Of a stretch of DNA of 56,278 bases, positions 53,200 to 56,278 are shown piece by piece. A program made the position numbers and the translations under genes. The DNA comes from Prosthecobacter debontii (GTDB lineage: Bacteria; Verrucomicrobiota; Verrucomicrobiia; Chthoniobacterales; Chthoniobacteraceae). Where the stretch lies: assembly GCA_945861385.1 (NCBI GenBank), contig CAMAUI010000014.1:1-56278 (forward strand), written 5' to 3'. The notes under the pieces were generated by a model that was given only the letters and a program-made list of their open reading frames with translations, searched no databases and was not told the origin of the DNA. Within the stretch, counting starts at the first letter, position 1; the number at the start of each line of letters is the position of its first letter.

Positions 53200-53393
53200 C
53201 CACCCGCCTGTGGTGCCTGTGTCACCACGATCGCCGGGCTGCCGTCCACGAACATCGCGCGCCAGACGATCGGGCCGGCGGCGTTGAACGCCCGCGTGGT
53301 GGCCGGGCTGCCAGTCACGGCTTTCAGTACCACGAAGCTCTTCAGCACCTTGCCCTGTGTGAGCGAGGCGGGCAGCAGCGGGCCGCGGCGCAA
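53200..53393 (-). pseudogene. Relic of a secreted repeat protein
   Basis: On the minus strand, AFNAAGPIVWRAMFVDGSPA and the following IVVTQAP resemble units of Verrucomicrobia secreted proteins with N-x-x-G-x-x-x-F repeats, preceded by KVLKSFVVLKAVTGSPATTR. The similarity spans only about 60 codons, with no proper start. It lies between two convergent genes and likely represents the tail of a lost gene. Confidence 0.4.
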
Positions 53394-53403
53394 ATTTGCG
53401 GGT

Positions 53404-56278
53404 TCAGTTTCCGCCCCTCAGGCCGATAGCGCGCAGGCACAGATCATATCCGCTTCGATTTGTGCTGAACGTGGCGTGCCCCTCATCCAGTTGCGTGCTG
53501 CCCTTGTTGAGCTGCATGCCGCGGAATATCACCGGCACGCCGTCAATCAGCGTGCTGCCGGTAAATATGCCAGTGGCCGCAGCGAGGCTGAATTTGAAAT
53601 TCGGATCCACGGGTGCAGGGAAGGTGACCTTGCCCGTGGTCGGATTGATGTTCAGCTTCTTCGTCACGGGTGCCGCGAGCGACGGGCCGTCGAGCGTGAA
53701 GGCGATATTGCCATCCGCATCCGGCACGCCCTGGCCGATGTCGAGCGACGCAGGCGCGAGATACTTCGTGCCGATCGCATCCACGACGATGCCGTGGGGC
53801 CAGCCGCCGGGATAGACGCTGGCCTTCGGCCGCTCCGGGCGCAGCCACCACAGGCCTTCGTCAACCGCCTGGCTTATGTCGCTGTCCGGCTGGTTCGGAT
53901 CGAGGGCGAGTGTGCCCGCGAAGAATCCGCCCTTGCGGTAGAGCGGCGTGAAGAGCGCGACTGTGTTGTCGCTGCGCAGCTTGCCGCGCGCGGCGTATTT
54001 ACTGCCGTCGGCTTGCGTGCCCGCGAGCATGATGCTGCCGGTGTTTGCGAGCGTCAGCATCGCGGTGCCGCTGCCTGGCGGATAGAGCGCGGGATCGAGC
54101 GGCGGCGTCTGCATCTTCGAGCGGAAGGCGACGTTGTAGATGCCCTTGGTCGGCGCGCCGGCGGGGACGTTGAGCAACGTCGAGGGCACAAGATTCGTCG
54201 AACTGAATGGCGCGACCTTGCCTTCGAAGGTCGCGATGAGCGAGCCGCCGCCGGGCTGCGTCGAGAGCGTGCCGCCGAGGCCGTCAGTCTCGCTCACGCT
54301 GAACGCGAGCGCGCCGAGGTAGCTTTCGAAGTCCGTGCGATCAATCACGTCGAACGTCGCGCTGAGCGTCGGGTTGAAGCGAGCGGCACCGTCGTTTTGC
54401 AGCACGCCGGTGAAGGGCACCTTCACGTCGGCGAACATCACGTTGCCGCTGAACGTGCCGGTCGCCATCACCGTCACGGTCACGAGGCCGGAGTTCTCGA
54501 TCGCGGGCGCGTCGAGGGGATCGAGCAGCGCGTGGTAGGTGCCCGCGAGCGCGGGGCGGTCGTTCAGGAAGGTGATTGTCTTCGTCATCGTCGCGCGGTT
54601 GCCGTTCGTGTCGGTCGCCTCGACCACGATCACGTTCTTGCCGTTCTCGGGCGTCACGCTCGCGACGCTGAAGGGCAGGGCGACGTTCGCGGAGAAGGCG
54701 GCGAGCGGATCGGTGGCGAGCTGCTGCTCCACGCCGTTGACGGTCACGCGGAAGCTCGCGAGCTGGAGGTTTTCCGTCACCGTGCCGGCGATGCCGAAAT
54801 CACCGTTCACCGTCGTGCCCGCCGGCGCGGTGAGCGTGATCACCGGCGCCTTCGTCTCCACGGTCGAGCTCTTCACCGTCACGGCGAAAGTGGCCGCGGC
54901 GCTGTTGCCCGCCGCGTCGCGCGCCGTCACCACCACGTTCGTCGTGCCGTAGGGGAAAGTCGCGCCGCTCGCGTGCGAAGTGGTCAGCGAGATCACGCCG
55001 ACCGCATCCGTCGCGGTCGGGGCGGCATAGGTCACCACCGCGCCGGCGGGGGCGTTCGTCGTCACGGTGATGTTTGCCGGCACTGTCAGTCGCGGCGGGG
55101 TCGTGTCGCGCACCGTCACGCTGAAGGAGCGCGTGGCGCTGTTGCCCGCGTTGTCGGTCGCCGCCGCGGTCACGTTCGTGCGGCCGATGGGGAAGGTGTT
55201 GCCGCTCGGTGGCGCGACGTTCGACGTGGCGATGCCGCTGCCCGTGTCCGTGGCGCTCGTGGTAAAAGTCGCCACCGCGCCCGCGGCCGACGTGGTCTCG
55301 ACGGTGAGATCGCCCGGCACCGTGAGCACGGGCGGTGTGGTATCGGGGAAGACGCCGCCCCCCAGCGGACCACCGCGCGGCGTGGTCACGCCGACATAGA
55401 CGCCGCCGAGGAAGCCGGACGGGTAGGCGAAGAACGAATCGAGCACATCGAGCGTGACGCCGTGGAAGACTTTCACGTGCGGCGCGCCGCCCGGCCCCGC
55501 GCCGGCGACGATCTCCGCGCGCCCGTCGCCATCCAGATCGCCCGCCGCGACGGTGACGCCGCCGCTAAAGCCGGGGAACGCGAAGAACGAGCGCAACTGC
55601 GAACCGTCGCTGCCGCTGAACACCTTCACGTGTCCACCGCTCGCGCCCGCGCCGGTGCCGGTGATGATGTCCGCGAAGCCGTCGCCATTCACATCGCCCC
55701 CCGCGACGGTGATGCCGCCGGTGAAGGTCGGCGGGTAGGCGAAAAACGACCGCAACTCCGCGCCCGTGCGCCCGCTGAAGACCTTCACGTGAGGCCCGCC
55801 GCCCGCGCCCGCGGCGGTGATGATGTCGCACCGCCCGTCGCCATCCACATCGCCCGCGGCGACATTCACGCCGCCGGTGAAGCCGGGATAGGGGCGAAGC
55901 GACTCGATCAGCAAGCCACCGGCCCCGCTTAAGACGGAAACTTCCGACGAGCCGGTGGCCCTGCCCGCGATGGTGTCGGCAAAACCGTCCCCATTCACAT
56001 CGCCCGAGGCGACGGTGACGCCAATCGAGAGGGGCGGGCCGATCCACATGTCGTCGCCGATCCAATCCTTTATCTCGATTCCCCCACCCAAGAACACCTT
56101 CACCTCGTCCGGCGCACCCGCGCCGGTGCCGACCACGAGCACGCTCGACGGATTGGTCGCATCCAACCGCATCGGCCCATCACTCGGTGTCCACGACGTG
56201 CCGCCGTCGGTGCTCAGTTCGGTGAAGACATCGAAGAAGCTGCTGATGCGATACGTGCCATCGGGCAGCGTGGTGAGC
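53404..56278 (-). CDS. Secreted FG-GAP/HYR repeat protein, 5' end beyond the window
   Basis: The frame is open to the window edge, so the start is missing; 957 codons are visible. First come residues FDVFTELSTDGGTSW, then at least four FG-GAP-like repeats with calcium-binding DVNGDGFAD or DLDGDGRAE and the recurring GGPHVKVFSG (55.4-56.1 kb), two HYR domains beginning DTTPP (54.87-55.35 kb), an Ig-like domain, and C-terminal beta-rich units with LYPPGSGTAMLTLANTGSIM that match those of the beta-helix protein at 50668. It is probably a large surface adhesin or binding protein. No catalytic motif is seen. Confidence 0.85.
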   Translation of the reverse strand, partial: LTTLPDGTYRISSFFDVFTELSTDGGTSWTPSDGPMRLDATNPSSVLVVGTGAGAPDEVKVFLGGGIEIKDWIGDDMWIGPPLSIGVTVASGDVNGDGFADTIAGRATGSSEVSVLSGAGGLLIESLRPYPGFTGGVNVAAGDVDGDGRCDIITAAGAGGGPHVKVFSGRTGAELRSFFAYPPTFTGGITVAGGDVNGDGFADIITGTGAGASGGHVKVFSGSDGSQLRSFFAFPGFSGGVTVAAGDLDGDGRAEIVAGAGPGGAPHVKVFHGVTLDVLDSFFAYPSGFLGGVYVGVTTPRGGPLGGGVFPDTTPPVLTVPGDLTVETTSAAGAVATFTTSATDTGSGIATSNVAPPSGNTFPIGRTNVTAAATDNAGNSATRSFSVTVRDTTPPRLTVPANITVTTNAPAGAVVTYAAPTATDAVGVISLTTSHASGATFPYGTTNVVVTARDAAGNSAAATFAVTVKSSTVETKAPVITLTAPAGTTVNGDFGIAGTVTENLQLASFRVTVNGVEQQLATDPLAAFSANVALPFSVASVTPENGKNVIVVEATDTNGNRATMTKTITFLNDRPALAGTYHALLDPLDAPAIENSGLVTVTVMATGTFSGNVMFADVKVPFTGVLQNDGAARFNPTLSATFDVIDRTDFESYLGALAFSVSETDGLGGTLSTQPGGGSLIATFEGKVAPFSSTNLVPSTLLNVPAGAPTKGIYNVAFRSKMQTPPLDPALYPPGSGTAMLTLANTGSIMLAGTQADGSKYAARGKLRSDNTVALFTPLYRKGGFFAGTLALDPNQPDSDISQAVDEGLWWLRPERPKASVYPGGWPHGIVVDAIGTKYLAPASLDIGQGVPDADGNIAFTLDGPSLAAPVTKKLNINPTTGKVTFPAPVDPNFKFSLAAATGIFTGSTLIDGVPVIFRGMQLNKGSTQLDEGHATFSTNRSGYDLCLRAIGLRGGN

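Noticed and set aside
53284..55932. 882-codon plus-strand frame
   Set aside because: Arg/His/Ala-rich antisense of the FG-GAP/HYR gene, no recognisable domain.

Overview
The window looks like a chromosomal segment of a GC-rich bacterium of the PVC group, most likely Verrucomicrobia. The evidence is the protein families: two DUF1549/DUF1553 (PSCyt) plus DUF1501 gene pairs, two giant membrane-bound-dehydrogenase (TIGR02604-type) proteins, four sulfatase-type or Tat-exported hydrolytic proteins, FG-GAP/HYR and PA14/cadherin mosaic proteins, and palindrome-rich intergenic DNA typical of these genomes. Most products carry Sec, Tat or lipoprotein signals, so the segment is devoted largely to envelope or secreted degradation of polymers. 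No rRNA, tRNA or CRISPR array was seen.

Layout: 0-3.7 kb has the 5' part of glnS (minus) and a secreted M1 metallopeptidase with HEAT repeats. 3.9-13.1 kb has two tandem DUF1549/1553-DUF1501 pairs separated by a REP-associated tyrosine transposase (RAYT) with its own REP hairpins. 13.4-18.6 kb has a C-type lectin, a double alpha/beta hydrolase and an SGNH-like protein. 18.6-19.2 kb is palindrome-rich intergenic DNA.

19.2-21.7 kb is the most unusual part. Two minus-strand ORFs (an unknown secreted protein and a lone PD-(D/E)XK nuclease) are each followed within 30 bp by an attC-like imperfect palindrome with bulged bases. Together they look like two integron gene cassettes with no integrase in the window. 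They lie between the intact 3' end of a giant dehydrogenase gene and a 111-bp, 92%-identical copy of that 3' end.

21.6-27.5 kb is the giant gene: NodB deacetylase, LamG, SGNH, beta-propeller, HEAT and cytochrome c in one 1949-aa chain. 27.6-34.4 kb has glgE, two overlapping sulfatases with an NHL-propeller gene, and a frameshifted YiiX-like lipoprotein gene. 34.5-40.3 kb has an exopolysaccharide sugar-phosphate transferase and a second giant dehydrogenase that ends in a blue-copper domain instead of heme c; this gene is bracketed by inverted copies of a 170-200 bp MITE-like repeat.

40.7-56.3 kb has a 2060-aa metzincin-like mosaic protein, a fatty acid desaturase, a DapA/NanA-family lyase next to a third sulfatase, a right-handed beta-helix protein, and a 5'-truncated FG-GAP/HYR protein. 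A plausible joint role (inference) is breakdown of sulfated and acetylated polysaccharide: sulfatases, esterases and a deacetylase remove substituents, the beta-helix protein cleaves chains, and the PSCyt and dehydrogenase proteins oxidise sugars, passing electrons to heme or copper modules.
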